In this document: positions 52,905 through 62,828 of the stretch, in pieces | Layout: every line of letters begins with the position of its first letter | Numbering within the stretch: the first letter of the stretch is position 1 | NCBI RefSeq assembly: GCF_042432815.1 | Contig: NZ_JBHLWM010000003.1 | Span: 186,001 to 250,000 of the forward strand | Origin: Rhodopseudomonas telluris | Lineage (GTDB): Bacteria; Pseudomonadota; Alphaproteobacteria; Rhizobiales; Xanthobacteraceae | Direction: 5' to 3' | Length of the DNA: 64,000 bases | The notes under the pieces: generated by a model | Database searches by the model: none | The model's input: the letters and a program-made list of their open reading frames with translations, nothing else | Told to the model about the DNA's origin: nothing | Translations under genes and position numbers: made by a program

Positions 52905-55628
52905 TCAGTCACCCTTCGGCAGCTTCGCCTTCAGGGCGTACAGCGCTTCCAGCGCCTCGCGCGGGCTCAGTTCGTCGGGGTGCAGCGCTCTCACCGCCTC
53001 GATCAGTTGCTCGGCCTCACTCGGCGGCACCGCCTCGGCGGGGGCGCGGGCCGTGATGGCGAACAGCGGCAGGTCGTCGATCAGCGTCTTGGGCTGGCCG
53101 CGATCGTTGGCCTCGAGCTTGGCCAATACCGCCTTGGCCCGGCTCACCACCGAGGACGGAAGCCCGGCCAGCTTGGCGACCTGGATGCCGTAAGAGCGGT
53201 CTGCGGAGCCCGGCAGCACCTCGTGCAGGAACACCACCTCACCGCGCCATTCCTTGACCCGCACCGTGGCGTTGAACAGCCGCGGCAGCTTGGCCGACAG
53301 CGCGGTCAGCTCGTGGTAATGCGTCGCAAACAGCGCGCGGCAGCGGTTGCTCTCGTGCAGATGCTCGATCGCAGCCCAGGCGATCGACAGGCCGTCGAAG
53401 GTCGCCGTGCCGCGGCCGATCTCGTCGAGGATCACCAGCGCCCGCTCGGACGCCTGGTTCAGGATCGCCGCGGTCTCGACCATCTCGACCATGAAGGTCG
53501 AGCGCCCGCGGGCGAGATCGTCGGCGGCACCGACCCGCGAGAACAGCCTATCCACGATGCCGATCCGCGCCCGGCCGGCCGGCACGTAGCTGCCGACTTG
53601 GGCCAGCAGTGCGATCAGCGCGTTCTGGCGCAGGAAGGTCGATTTACCGGCCATATTCGGGCCGGTCAGCAGCCAGATCTGGCCGTTCTTCTGCGCCGGC
53701 CCGGGCGACAGATCGCAGGCATTGGCGATGAACGGCTCGCCGGCGCGCTTCAACGCCTGCTCAACCACCGGATGCCGGCCGCCTTCGATCGCGAACGCCA
53801 GCGACTCGTCGACCTCGGGCCGGACGTAGTTATCGTCGGACGCGAGCTTGGCCAGCGCAGTGGCGACGTCGAGCAGCGCGAAGGCATGCGCGGCGGCGCG
53901 CAGATCGTCGCCGGCGGCATCGATCGAGGCGGAAAGCCGGTCGAAAATTTCCAGCTCGAGCCCGAGCGCGCGGTCGCCCGCATTGGCGATCTTGGCCTCG
54001 ATCTCGCCGAGCTCAGCGGTGGTGAAGCGAACCTGACCGGCCATGGTCTGGCGATGGATGAAGGTCGCGTTCAGCGGCGGCGACATCAGCTTGTCGCCGT
54101 GCTGGGCACCGACCTCGACGAAGTAACCGAGCACGTTGTTGTGCCGGATCTTCAGCGCCTTGATGCCGGTGTCGTCGGCGTAGCGCGCCTGCATCGACGC
54201 GACGACGAGGCGCGAGGCGTCGCGCAGCTTGCGGGTCTCGTCGAGCGCCGGCTCATAGCCGTCGCGGACGAAGCCGCCGTCGCGCTTCAGGAGCGGCAGC
54301 TCGTCGGCGAGCGCGCGGCCAAGTTCGGCGCACAGATCGCGCGACGGGCGCTGCAGCGCCGCCATCGCGTTGGCGATGTCCTGCGGTGGCGCCGTCAGAC
54401 GCGCGAGCTGCGCCAGCACCTCGTCGGCCGCACGGATGCCACTGCACAGCGCCGCAAGATCGCGTGGTCCGCCGCGGCCGAGCGACAGCCGCGCCAGCGC
54501 GCGGGCCATATCGGGCGCTGCGCGCAGCGCACTGCGGATCTGCTCGCGCAGCACCGGCTCGGCCACGAACGCCTCGACCGCATCGAGCCGCCGCCCGATC
54601 GCGGCCGCGTCGGTCAGCGGCGCCGCGAGACGCTGCGCGAGGAGCCGCGAGCCGGCGGCCGTGACGGTGCAGTCGATGGCGTCGAGCAGCGAGCCGCGTC
54701 GCTCGCCGGCCAGCGTGCGGGTCAGTTCGAGATTGGCGCGGGTCGCCGGATCGATCGCCATGGTGGTGCCGATCGCTTCGCGCGACGGCGGCGACAGCGG
54801 CGGGCGTTTGCCGAGCTGGGTGCGGTCCACATAGGTGACGCAGGCCGCGGCCGCCGTCGCCTCCAGCCGCGACAGCGCGGCGAGGCCATCCATGGTGGCG
54901 ACCGCGAAGTAATCGCACAGCCGCTTTTCGGCGGTCGCACTGTCGAACACGTCGCGGGTCAGCGGCGTCACGGCCGCGAGGTCGCGCAGCAGCGGGCCGA
55001 TCTCGGCGTCGCTGTACAGCGCGTCGGAGACGATCGCCTCGTTCGGATTGATCCGCGCCAGCGTCGCCGGCAATTCGCCAGTCGCGCATTCGGTGACGAT
55101 GAATTCACCGGTCGAAATGTCGATCCAGGCGAGCCCGATGCGGTCGGCACCGGACGAGCCGCGGGCGCGGGCGATCGCCAGCAGGTAGTTGTTGGCGCGG
55201 GCGTCGAGCAGCGTGTCTTCGGTCAGCGTGCCGGGCGTGATCAGCCGCACCACGTCGCGCCGCACCACGCTCTTGCGGGCGCGCGCCGCCGCCGGATCCT
55301 CGGTCTGCTCGCACACCGCGACGCGATGGCCGAGCGCGATCAGCCGGTGCAGATAGTCGTCGGAGCGCTCGACCGGCACGCCGCACATCGGGATGTCGGC
55401 GCCGAGATGCTTGCCGCGCTTGGTCAGCGTGATGCCGAGGGCGCGCGAGGCAATCTCGGCGTCCTCGAAGAACAGCTCGTAAAAGTCGCCCATCCGGTAG
55501 AACAGCAGCAGACCCGGATTGGCCGCCTTGATCTCGTGATACTGCTCCATCATCGGCGACATCTTCGCCGGCGCCTCATTGGGCGGGGACGGATCGGGCG
55601 GCGTCGCGATGTCGGCATGCATGGTCAT
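52905..55628 (-). CDS. mutS: DNA mismatch repair protein MutS
   Basis: Mismatch-recognition ATPase of 907 residues. The mismatch-wedge Phe-x-Glu motif sits in YRMGDFYELF near the N-terminus, Walker A GPNMAGKST in the C-terminal ATPase, and VILDEIGRGTATFDG as Walker B/signature. It scans new DNA with MutL. Length matches alphaproteobacterial MutS. An internal ATG at 55622 could be used instead of 55628. Confidence 0.98.
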   Translation of the reverse strand: MTMHADIATPPDPSPPNEAPAKMSPMMEQYHEIKAANPGLLLFYRMGDFYELFFEDAEIASRALGITLTKRGKHLGADIPMCGVPVERSDDYLHRLIALGHRVAVCEQTEDPAAARARKSVVRRDVVRLITPGTLTEDTLLDARANNYLLAIARARGSSGADRIGLAWIDISTGEFIVTECATGELPATLARINPNEAIVSDALYSDAEIGPLLRDLAAVTPLTRDVFDSATAEKRLCDYFAVATMDGLAALSRLEATAAAACVTYVDRTQLGKRPPLSPPSREAIGTTMAIDPATRANLELTRTLAGERRGSLLDAIDCTVTAAGSRLLAQRLAAPLTDAAAIGRRLDAVEAFVAEPVLREQIRSALRAAPDMARALARLSLGRGGPRDLAALCSGIRAADEVLAQLARLTAPPQDIANAMAALQRPSRDLCAELGRALADELPLLKRDGGFVRDGYEPALDETRKLRDASRLVVASMQARYADDTGIKALKIRHNNVLGYFVEVGAQHGDKLMSPPLNATFIHRQTMAGQVRFTTAELGEIEAKIANAGDRALGLELEIFDRLSASIDAAGDDLRAAAHAFALLDVATALAKLASDDNYVRPEVDESLAFAIEGGRHPVVEQALKRAGEPFIANACDLSPGPAQKNGQIWLLTGPNMAGKSTFLRQNALIALLAQVGSYVPAGRARIGIVDRLFSRVGAADDLARGRSTFMVEMVETAAILNQASERALVILDEIGRGTATFDGLSIAWAAIEHLHESNRCRALFATHYHELTALSAKLPRLFNATVRVKEWRGEVVFLHEVLPGSADRSYGIQVAKLAGLPSSVVSRAKAVLAKLEANDRGQPKTLIDDLPLFAITARAPAEAVPPSEAEQLIEAVRALHPDELSPREALEALYALKAKLPKGD

Positions 55629-55796
55629 GCCCGATGTCTAGCAAACTTCCCCGGGCCGGCTCCACCGCGTGACCTCAGCCATGCACGGATTCCGCACGTG
55701 GTTGTGCGTTGCGTGTGCATTGACCGCCCAAGGCTTGCTTCCTAAAACCCGGGCACAAGTCCGGCCCAGCCCGGACCGCCACAAGGGAGAGTTTCG

Positions 55797-57008
<1,212 letters not shown>

Positions 57009-57013
57009 CAAGG

Positions 57014-57048
57014 ACGTCATTGCCGGGGTTGACCCGGCAATCCATCGT
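57014..57048. repeat. Repeat remnant, GTCATTGCCGGGG class
   Basis: ACGTCATTGCCGGGGTTGA and CCCGGCAATCCATCGTC are the left arm of a palindromic repeat whose right arm is missing. It stands between pcaF and the AT-rich orphan gene. Confidence 0.7.
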
Positions 57049-57160
57049 CTTGCAAAGCGGTATTATGGCGCAAGCGCCACCGGGGTCCGATCATGCCCCG
57101 CGGAGGTCGCGCACATTTTGTTTTTCGCGCCGCTACGGTAATGTGCCGGCGGGGGCTGAG

Positions 57161-57724
57161 ATGCATTTCTCAATGGATACTTGGCTGGCAATCGCCGGCA
57201 TCGTTATCGGTTTGTGGGCTTTAGCGATGGCCGCCCCGCCGTTATTTCAGATGATCTGGGGAAAACCGAATGTGTCGATCGAGCTCAAAAAAAGCGATTT
57301 GAGCGGCAGAGGCGTTCAAATTCGCTGCTATATATCCAATAAGCCCGTCACCAATAGATTTTTGAGAACGATCGGAGTTGTTCGACAAGCAACCGAAATA
57401 TTCGGGGATTACTCGGTCTCCGAATATGGGACAGGGAAGAGCATTATTCATTTTGAACGCGCCTTGATCGGCACAGATAGAGACAATGCCAGTCTGCAAG
57501 CAACGCTTTTTCCCGCAACGATGCCGGCGCGATTTGTCCTAATCGCTCACTTAAACGAGCTCCCAGCAATTTCAATTTCGCACAACCATCCCGATCAAGG
57601 TACAATAATCCCAGCAGGAAAGTATGTTGCGCGAGTGAAAGTATTCACCGGAGATCATTCAGTTATCTCAGCGGAACGCGAATTCATCGTTGGTCCGACC
57701 CCAACCGAGACATACCTATTGTAG
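57161..57724 (+). CDS. Hypothetical membrane-anchored protein (AT-rich orphan)
   Basis: A 187-residue protein with one N-terminal membrane helix (about 8-30, WLAIAGIVIGLWALAMAAPP) and a soluble, beta-rich remainder (VSIELKKSDLSGRGVQIRCY, YVARVKVFTGDHSVISAERE). I recognise no family. Base composition falls well below that of the neighbours and codon use differs (many ATA, TTA and AAT-rich stretches), suggesting recent transfer. It is bracketed by repeat remnants at 57014 and 57733. ATG 57161 follows GGGGG; ATG 57173 is also possible. Confidence 0.78.
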   Translation: MHFSMDTWLAIAGIVIGLWALAMAAPPLFQMIWGKPNVSIELKKSDLSGRGVQIRCYISNKPVTNRFLRTIGVVRQATEIFGDYSVSEYGTGKSIIHFERALIGTDRDNASLQATLFPATMPARFVLIAHLNELPAISISHNHPDQGTIIPAGKYVARVKVFTGDHSVISAEREFIVGPTPTETYLL

Positions 57725-57732
57725 AGCATCGC

Positions 57733-57756
57733 GTGGGCAAGTTGCGCTTTGCCCAC
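57733..57756. repeat. Hairpin GTGGGCAA / TTGCCCAC (repeat remnant)
   Basis: An eight-pair stem with the loop GTTGCGCT, just after the orphan gene and before the end of the convergent MFS gene. It resembles GTGGGCA...TGCCCAC repeats common in this group and may serve as a transcript end for both. Confidence 0.7.
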
Positions 57757-57768
57757 CCTACAAGAGCA

Positions 57769-59337
57769 TCACTCCATCACGGCCGGATGGTCGTCGCTGC
57801 CGGGCTTCGACGCCATCGCCTGCAGGGCCTTCTTGGACGAGCCGATGATCAGCGCCATCGGCACCGCGCAGAGCGTCACCATCATGATCAGCTGATAGTC
57901 GAGGCTGAAGGCGATGATCGAGGCCTGCAGGGTCACGATCCCGTCCATCATCGCCTTGCCGGTGTCGGTGGCGAGGTTGATGACGCTGGCGACGTTCGGC
58001 ATCTGCAGCGCATTGTTGAACGGCGTGACGTGCTCGACCAGCACGGCGTGGGCCATCGTGGTGTTCGAACTCAGCTTGGCAATGACGATCGAGATGCCGA
58101 CCGAGCTGGCGACGTTGCGCAGCAGCGTCAGCATCGCGGTGCCGTCGGTGCGCAAATGGCCGGGCAAGGTGAGGAACGCCACCGTCGACAGCGGCACGAA
58201 CACCAGGCCGAGGCCGAAACCCTGGGCGACGCTGACGATGATGAACTCCGGAACGCCGGTCTGATCGGTCCAGCGTGTGGTGAAATACATCGTCACGGTG
58301 AGCAGCGTCATGCCCGACATGATCAGCGTGCGCGCCTCGATGAAGCGCATGATCCGCCCGACCAGCATCATCGCCACGAAGGTGCCGGAGCCGCGGGTGG
58401 CGAGCAACAGGCCGGCGGTGAGGATCGGATAGCCGATGACGTTCTGCAGATAGGGCGACGACAGCGACATGGTCGAATACAGCACCAGCCCCATCACGCA
58501 CATGAAGATCGCGCCGCCGATGAAGTTCTTGTCCTTGAAGATGGCAAACTGAATGAACGGCCGCGGCGTGGTGAAGGAGTGGGCGAAGAAGTAGTAGAAG
58601 CCGACGACCGCTACGATCGCTTCGGTGATGATCTCCTTGGATTCGAACCAGTCGAGCTGCTCGCCGCGGTCGAGCGCGAGCTGCATCGAGCCGATGCCGA
58701 CGGCGAGCGCCCCGAAACCAAACCAGTCGAACTTCGCGCCTGAGTTCAGTTCGGTCTCGTCCATGAACAGCATCAGCCCGGCCACCGTGACGATGCCGAA
58801 CGGCAGATTGACGAAGAACACCCAGTGCCACGAATAGGTCTCGGTCAGCCAGGCGCCGAGCGACGGGCCCATGATCGGGCCGAGCATCACGCCCATGCCC
58901 CAGATCGACATCGCCTTGGCGCGCTCGTGCAGCGCGTAGATGTCGAGCATCACGGTCTGCGACAACGGCACCAGAGCGGCGCCGAACACGCCCTGCAGCA
59001 GCCGGAACAGCACCATCTGGGTGATGTCCTGGGCGAGACCGCACATCACCGAGGCGGCGGTGAAGCCGGCCGCACAGATGATGAAGATGCGCTTGCGGCC
59101 GAACCGGCCGGCGATGAAGCCGACCGGCGCCGTCATGATGGCGGCGGCGACGATGTAGGAGGTCAGCACCCAGTTGACCTGATCCTGTGACGCCGACAGC
59201 GAGCCCTGCATATAAGGCAGCGCGACGTTGGCGATGGTCGTGTCGAGCGCCTGCATGATCGTCGCCGTCATGGCACAGATCGTCACCATGGTCCGGCGGA
59301 GACCGGGGACCGCAGCGGAAGATCCCGCGCTCGACAT
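57769..59337 (-). CDS. DHA2-family MFS multidrug efflux pump (EmrB-like)
   Basis: A 522-residue, 14-helix proton antiporter of the major facilitator superfamily. ALDTTIANVALPYMQGSL with the acidic D in helix 1 and LLQGVFGAALVPLSQTVMLD (motif C area) mark the EmrB/QacA group. It should export drugs through EmrA and an outer-membrane channel. Its start lies three bases after the EmrA gene stop, so they are co-translated; a MarR gene heads the operon. No TolC gene is here. Confidence 0.92.
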   Translation of the reverse strand: MSSAGSSAAVPGLRRTMVTICAMTATIMQALDTTIANVALPYMQGSLSASQDQVNWVLTSYIVAAAIMTAPVGFIAGRFGRKRIFIICAAGFTAASVMCGLAQDITQMVLFRLLQGVFGAALVPLSQTVMLDIYALHERAKAMSIWGMGVMLGPIMGPSLGAWLTETYSWHWVFFVNLPFGIVTVAGLMLFMDETELNSGAKFDWFGFGALAVGIGSMQLALDRGEQLDWFESKEIITEAIVAVVGFYYFFAHSFTTPRPFIQFAIFKDKNFIGGAIFMCVMGLVLYSTMSLSSPYLQNVIGYPILTAGLLLATRGSGTFVAMMLVGRIMRFIEARTLIMSGMTLLTVTMYFTTRWTDQTGVPEFIIVSVAQGFGLGLVFVPLSTVAFLTLPGHLRTDGTAMLTLLRNVASSVGISIVIAKLSSNTTMAHAVLVEHVTPFNNALQMPNVASVINLATDTGKAMMDGIVTLQASIIAFSLDYQLIMMVTLCAVPMALIIGSSKKALQAMASKPGSDDHPAVME

Positions 59338-59340
59338 CGC

Positions 59341-60528
59341 TTACTTCGCCTCGTGCGCGTCGTCGTGGTCGGACTGCGCCGCCCGGGCGGGACCGAAGCC
59401 GAACAGGCCGGCCAGCGACCGGTGATGGTTAGTGTCGATCGAGACGTTGACGCTCATGCCGGCCTTCAGCCTGCGCACCATCGCGTCGTTGTTGTCAAAC
59501 GCGATCCGCAGCGGCACACGCTGCACCACCTTGACGAAATTGCCGGTGGCGTTCTGCGGCGGCAGCACGGCGAATTGCGCGCCGGTGCCGGGCGACAGCG
59601 ACGACACCGTGCCGACGAACTGATGATCCGGGAACGCGTCGACATCGAGCGTCACCTTCTGGCCAACCGCCACATAGGTGAAGTCGCTTTCCTTCGGGTT
59701 GGCGTCGACCCACGGCGCGGTGGTGTCGATCACGCTGAACACCGGCGTGCCGGCGGCGACGAAGCGGCCGAGCTGGATGTTGTCGACCTGCGTGGCGGTG
59801 CCGTTCATCGGCGCCCGCACGGTCGACAGATTGAGATTGCGCTGCGCGTCGTCGAGCGCCGCCTTGGCCTGCAGATAAGCGGGGAATTTCTCGAGCGGCA
59901 GCTCCGGATCGCCGAGCAGTTGATTCAGCGCCTGGTCGCGCGCCTGCTTGGCCAGCTCGAGCTGCGCCTTGGCGGTGACAAGCGCCGAATTGGCGTTGTC
60001 GAGATCGAGCATCGAGCCGGACAGGTTCTTCACCAGCGTCGATTTGCGTTCGACGTCGCGCTGCTTGAGGGCGATGCCGGCGTCGAGCAGATCGATCGTG
60101 TCACCGTAGATTTTATAGTTGGAGCGCAGATTGTTGTATGAGGTCCGGGCGTCGGCCAGCTTGGCCTGCGCTTGCGCCAAGGCGAGCCGGAACGGCACCG
60201 GATCGATCTGGAACAGCTCGTCGCCCTGCTTGACGCGCTGGCCTTCCTTGACGGTGACCTCGACGATCTTGCCGGCGACATCCGGCGTGATCAGCACCTT
60301 CTGGGCGCCCACATAGGCGTCGTCCGTGGTGACGTAGCGGCCGCCCGACAGATAGAACGCGATGCCGGCGATCAGCACCACGATCGGCAGCACCACCAGC
60401 AGCAGCGGCCGTCGATAGCGGCGCAGCGTGCCGCCGAGGCCGCGCTTCGGCCCCTGCCCCACCGGCGCGGCAGCGTCGTTCGACGCGCCCTTCTGCTCGG
60501 CGGGAAACTTGAGGACGGGATCAGCCAT
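59341..60528 (-). CDS. HlyD/EmrA-family efflux adaptor
   Basis: Membrane-fusion protein of 395 residues that links EmrB to the outer-membrane channel. One N-terminal helix (about 41-60, LLLVVLPIVVLIAGIAFYLS), then the biotinyl-lipoyl-like region VTTDDAYVGAQKVLITPDVAGKI, a long coiled coil (KLADARTSYNNLRS to ALDDAQRNL) and the beta-barrel (VGQKVTLDVDAFPDHQFVG). ATG 60528 is set by AAGGA upstream and lies eight bases inside the end of the MarR gene, so translation is coupled. Confidence 0.92.
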   Translation of the reverse strand: MADPVLKFPAEQKGASNDAAAPVGQGPKRGLGGTLRRYRRPLLLVVLPIVVLIAGIAFYLSGGRYVTTDDAYVGAQKVLITPDVAGKIVEVTVKEGQRVKQGDELFQIDPVPFRLALAQAQAKLADARTSYNNLRSNYKIYGDTIDLLDAGIALKQRDVERKSTLVKNLSGSMLDLDNANSALVTAKAQLELAKQARDQALNQLLGDPELPLEKFPAYLQAKAALDDAQRNLNLSTVRAPMNGTATQVDNIQLGRFVAAGTPVFSVIDTTAPWVDANPKESDFTYVAVGQKVTLDVDAFPDHQFVGTVSSLSPGTGAQFAVLPPQNATGNFVKVVQRVPLRIAFDNNDAMVRRLKAGMSVNVSIDTNHHRSLAGLFGFGPARAAQSDHDDAHEAK

Positions 60529-61006
60529 AGCGCTGTTCCTTTCGGTTCTGGTCCGTCTGACAGGATTGGTGAATCGCGGCGCGCACGTTCTCTTTGATCG
60601 TGTCGAGCTGCGTGAGCAGACGCTGCGCATCGGCCGGACTGATGCCGTCGAGCGCCGTCGCGGTGATTTCGGAGCGCAGCCCGGCGAGCTTGGCGAGCAG
60701 CGGACGGGCGGCCTTGCGCAGATACAGCCGCTTGACCCGGCGGTCGCTATCGTCGCTGCGCCGCTCCAGCCAGCCGTTGTCGCAGAGTTTGTCGATCAAT
60801 CGCGTCAACGTAATCGGCTGCAGATCCATCTGCTCTGCGAGCTCGGACTGCTTCATGCCCTCGCAGCGCTCGACCTTGGCCAACACCGCCCATTGGGCAC
60901 GGGTGATGCCGTGGCGTGCCGCCTGGCGGTCCGCGTAGGCACGCAGCACACGCTGCACCTCGGCCAGAGTGAACAGAAAATGCTGATCGACGGACCCTCG
61001 GGTCAT
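60521..61006 (-). CDS. MarR-family transcription regulator
   Basis: A 161-residue winged-helix regulator, first gene of the emrAB-like operon, whose probable repressor it is. The wHTH region covers about 35-110: HGITRAQWAVLAKVERCEG, LAEQMDLQPITLTRLIDKL (recognition helix) and RRSDDSDRRVKRLYL (wing). MarR proteins release DNA when they bind phenolic or drug ligands. The adjacent palindrome at 61039-61050 is the likely operator. Confidence 0.92.
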   Translation of the reverse strand: MTRGSVDQHFLFTLAEVQRVLRAYADRQAARHGITRAQWAVLAKVERCEGMKQSELAEQMDLQPITLTRLIDKLCDNGWLERRSDDSDRRVKRLYLRKAARPLLAKLAGLRSEITATALDGISPADAQRLLTQLDTIKENVRAAIHQSCQTDQNRKEQRYG

Positions 61007-61022
61007 CGGACGCTTCGCTCCC

Positions 61023-61050
61023 TAAGCTTGCGATAAAGTAAGCTAGCTTA
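61023..61050. promoter_or_regulatory. Candidate MarR operator
   Basis: TAAGCTAGCTTA (61039-61050) is a perfect 12-base palindrome; a partly matching TAAGCTT lies at 61023-61029, so two half-related sites are spaced about one and a half helix turns apart. It begins 17 bases upstream of the MarR start codon, in an AT-rich island, which is where an autorepressor of the efflux operon should bind. Confidence 0.72.
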
Positions 61051-61221
61051 TGAATTCAGGCAGTGGGGTTGACCGCATGAGGCGTTGTGACGCGCGCATG
61101 GCTCGCAACTGGCGGAACCCTGCGGCCGCGGCTGCGAGACTTGTCGGCGCGAATTGCGTAGACTACCTCTGGGTGCAGCCGCGCCAGGGACCGCGGCCTG
61201 CTGCAGCGTTGAGGCCATCCG

Positions 61222-61710
61222 ATGACAGCTTTGAAGCCGGCCTTTCCGGCACCGGGTCACGACCACGACCGGTGCACCGCGGAGGGCCTCGAGCACGCCG
61301 AGCGGATCTGCGCCGACCGGTCCCAGAACCTGACTCCGATCCGTCGCCACGTGCTGCGCGCGCTGCTGTCGAGCCACCGCCCGCTCGGCGCCTACGAGGT
61401 GATCGAGGAACTGGCGCGGGTGATTCCGCGCCCCGCGCCGATCACGGTGTATCGCGCGCTCGACTTCCTGATGCAGAACGGGCTGGTGCATCGCATCGAA
61501 AGCCGCAATGCGTTTCTCGCCTGCGGGCGCGAGCATGACGACGCGTCCGCGGTCGCATTCCTGATCTGCGAATCCTGCGGCTCGGTCGGCGAGATCCCGG
61601 CAGCCGCTGTGGCACAGAGCCTCAGCGAGGCCGCGCGCCAGACGGGCTTCACGCCGAAGCTCTCGGTGGTGGAGATCACCGGCGTCTGCGGCCATTGCCA
61701 ATCCACCTGA
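61222..61710 (+). CDS. zur: Fur-family transcription regulator, Zur-like
   Basis: A 162-residue Fur-superfamily protein. The wHTH has NLTPIRRHVLRALLSSHRPLGAYEVIEELA and PITVYRALDFLMQNGLVHRIE. The C-terminal dimer part carries the structural zinc pairs CESC and CGHC, and the histidine/acid-rich N-terminus (HDHDRC) is typical of Zur in alphaproteobacteria. Zur represses zinc uptake genes when zinc is ample. No zinc-uptake genes (znuABC) are adjacent, so the Zur label is a family inference rather than context-based. Confidence 0.82.
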   Translation: MTALKPAFPAPGHDHDRCTAEGLEHAERICADRSQNLTPIRRHVLRALLSSHRPLGAYEVIEELARVIPRPAPITVYRALDFLMQNGLVHRIESRNAFLACGREHDDASAVAFLICESCGSVGEIPAAAVAQSLSEAARQTGFTPKLSVVEITGVCGHCQST

Positions 61711-61843
61711 CGCGGTCTACCCGTTAAACGATTGGGAGGAGCGCGGCTCGCGTCGCGAGCGCGCCCGAAGCAACACGGCGAAAAGCCGGAGGCGCAATGT
61801 CATTCCTGTTCGTCGATTTGCTCGGCTCGCATCGGCTGGTCCG

Positions 61844-62755
61844 ATGGCGCAGCCGATAGGCGGCGCGGTCGCCCGACCGCTGTCTGCGGGCGCCATTGCG
61901 CTGATGCTGGTGTGCTGCTTCAGCTGGGGCTTCAATCAGATCGCGGTGAAGCTGGTTCTGCCGGAAATCCCGCCCTTCCTGCAGGCGGCGATCCGCTCCA
62001 GCGTCGGCATGGTGGTGCTGCTGATCATCGCCTGGGCCCGCGGCGTGAAGCTGTTCCAGCGCGACGGCACGCTGAAGGCCGGGCTGTTCGCCGGCCTGCT
62101 GTTCGGACTGGAATTCGTCCTGATCTATCGCGGCCTGATGCTGACCACGGCGACGCGCGGCGTGGTCTTCCTCTACACCGCGCCGTTCATCGTGGCCCTC
62201 GGCTCGTACCACTTCCTCGGCGAGCGGCTCAGCGCGCTGCAATGGTCCGGGCTGGCGCTCAGCTTCGCCGGCGTCGCGCTGGCGATCGGGGTGCCGCAGG
62301 CCGATGTCGACGCCAGTGTGCTGCTGGGCGACCTGATGCTGGTCGGCGGCGGCGCCCTATGGGGCGCCACCACGCTGATCGTCAAGGCCAGCCGGCTGCA
62401 GAAGGCGCCCGCCGAGAAGGGGCTAGCCTACCAGATCGCGGTCTCGATCCCGCTGCTGTTCGGGGCGGCGCTGATTTCGGGCGAATCCATCGGCAAAATG
62501 CCGAGTCCCGGCGCCCTGACCCTGATGGCCTACCAGTCGATCTGGGTGGTCGGATTGACCTTTTTGCTCTGGTTCAGCCTGGTGAAGACCTATTCGGCCA
62601 GCAAATTGTCGGCTTTTTCATTCATTACCCCTTTATTCGGGGTGGTGGCGGGCTATGTCATCATGCACGACCCGCTGACCCCGGCCTTCGGCTTCGCGGC
62701 ACTGCTGGTGATTGCCGGCCTGTATCTGGTCAACCGGCCGGCGAAGGCCGCCTGA
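61844..62755 (+). CDS. EamA/DMT-family exporter
   Basis: A 303-residue inner-membrane protein with ten predicted helices, two EamA halves. FSWGFNQIAVKLVLPEIPPF, TATRGVVFLYTAPFIVALGSYHFLGE and TPLFGVVAGYVIMHDPL are typical. Members export metabolites such as amino acids or nucleotides by proton exchange; the substrate here is unknown. The gene lies 133 bp downstream of zur; a zinc link is not shown. Confidence 0.9.
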   Translation: MAQPIGGAVARPLSAGAIALMLVCCFSWGFNQIAVKLVLPEIPPFLQAAIRSSVGMVVLLIIAWARGVKLFQRDGTLKAGLFAGLLFGLEFVLIYRGLMLTTATRGVVFLYTAPFIVALGSYHFLGERLSALQWSGLALSFAGVALAIGVPQADVDASVLLGDLMLVGGGALWGATTLIVKASRLQKAPAEKGLAYQIAVSIPLLFGAALISGESIGKMPSPGALTLMAYQSIWVVGLTFLLWFSLVKTYSASKLSAFSFITPLFGVVAGYVIMHDPLTPAFGFAALLVIAGLYLVNRPAKAA

Positions 62756-62828
62756 GGACGCCGCCGGACGGGTTCCTGCGCCGATTGATCCATTGCTGAA
62801 TGTCATCGAAACCTGATATTTGGACGCC

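Noticed and set aside
52734..55745. Long frame opposite mutS and across the repeat
   Set aside because: It runs through a repeat and an unrelated intergenic segment, and the opposite strand encodes a complete MutS.
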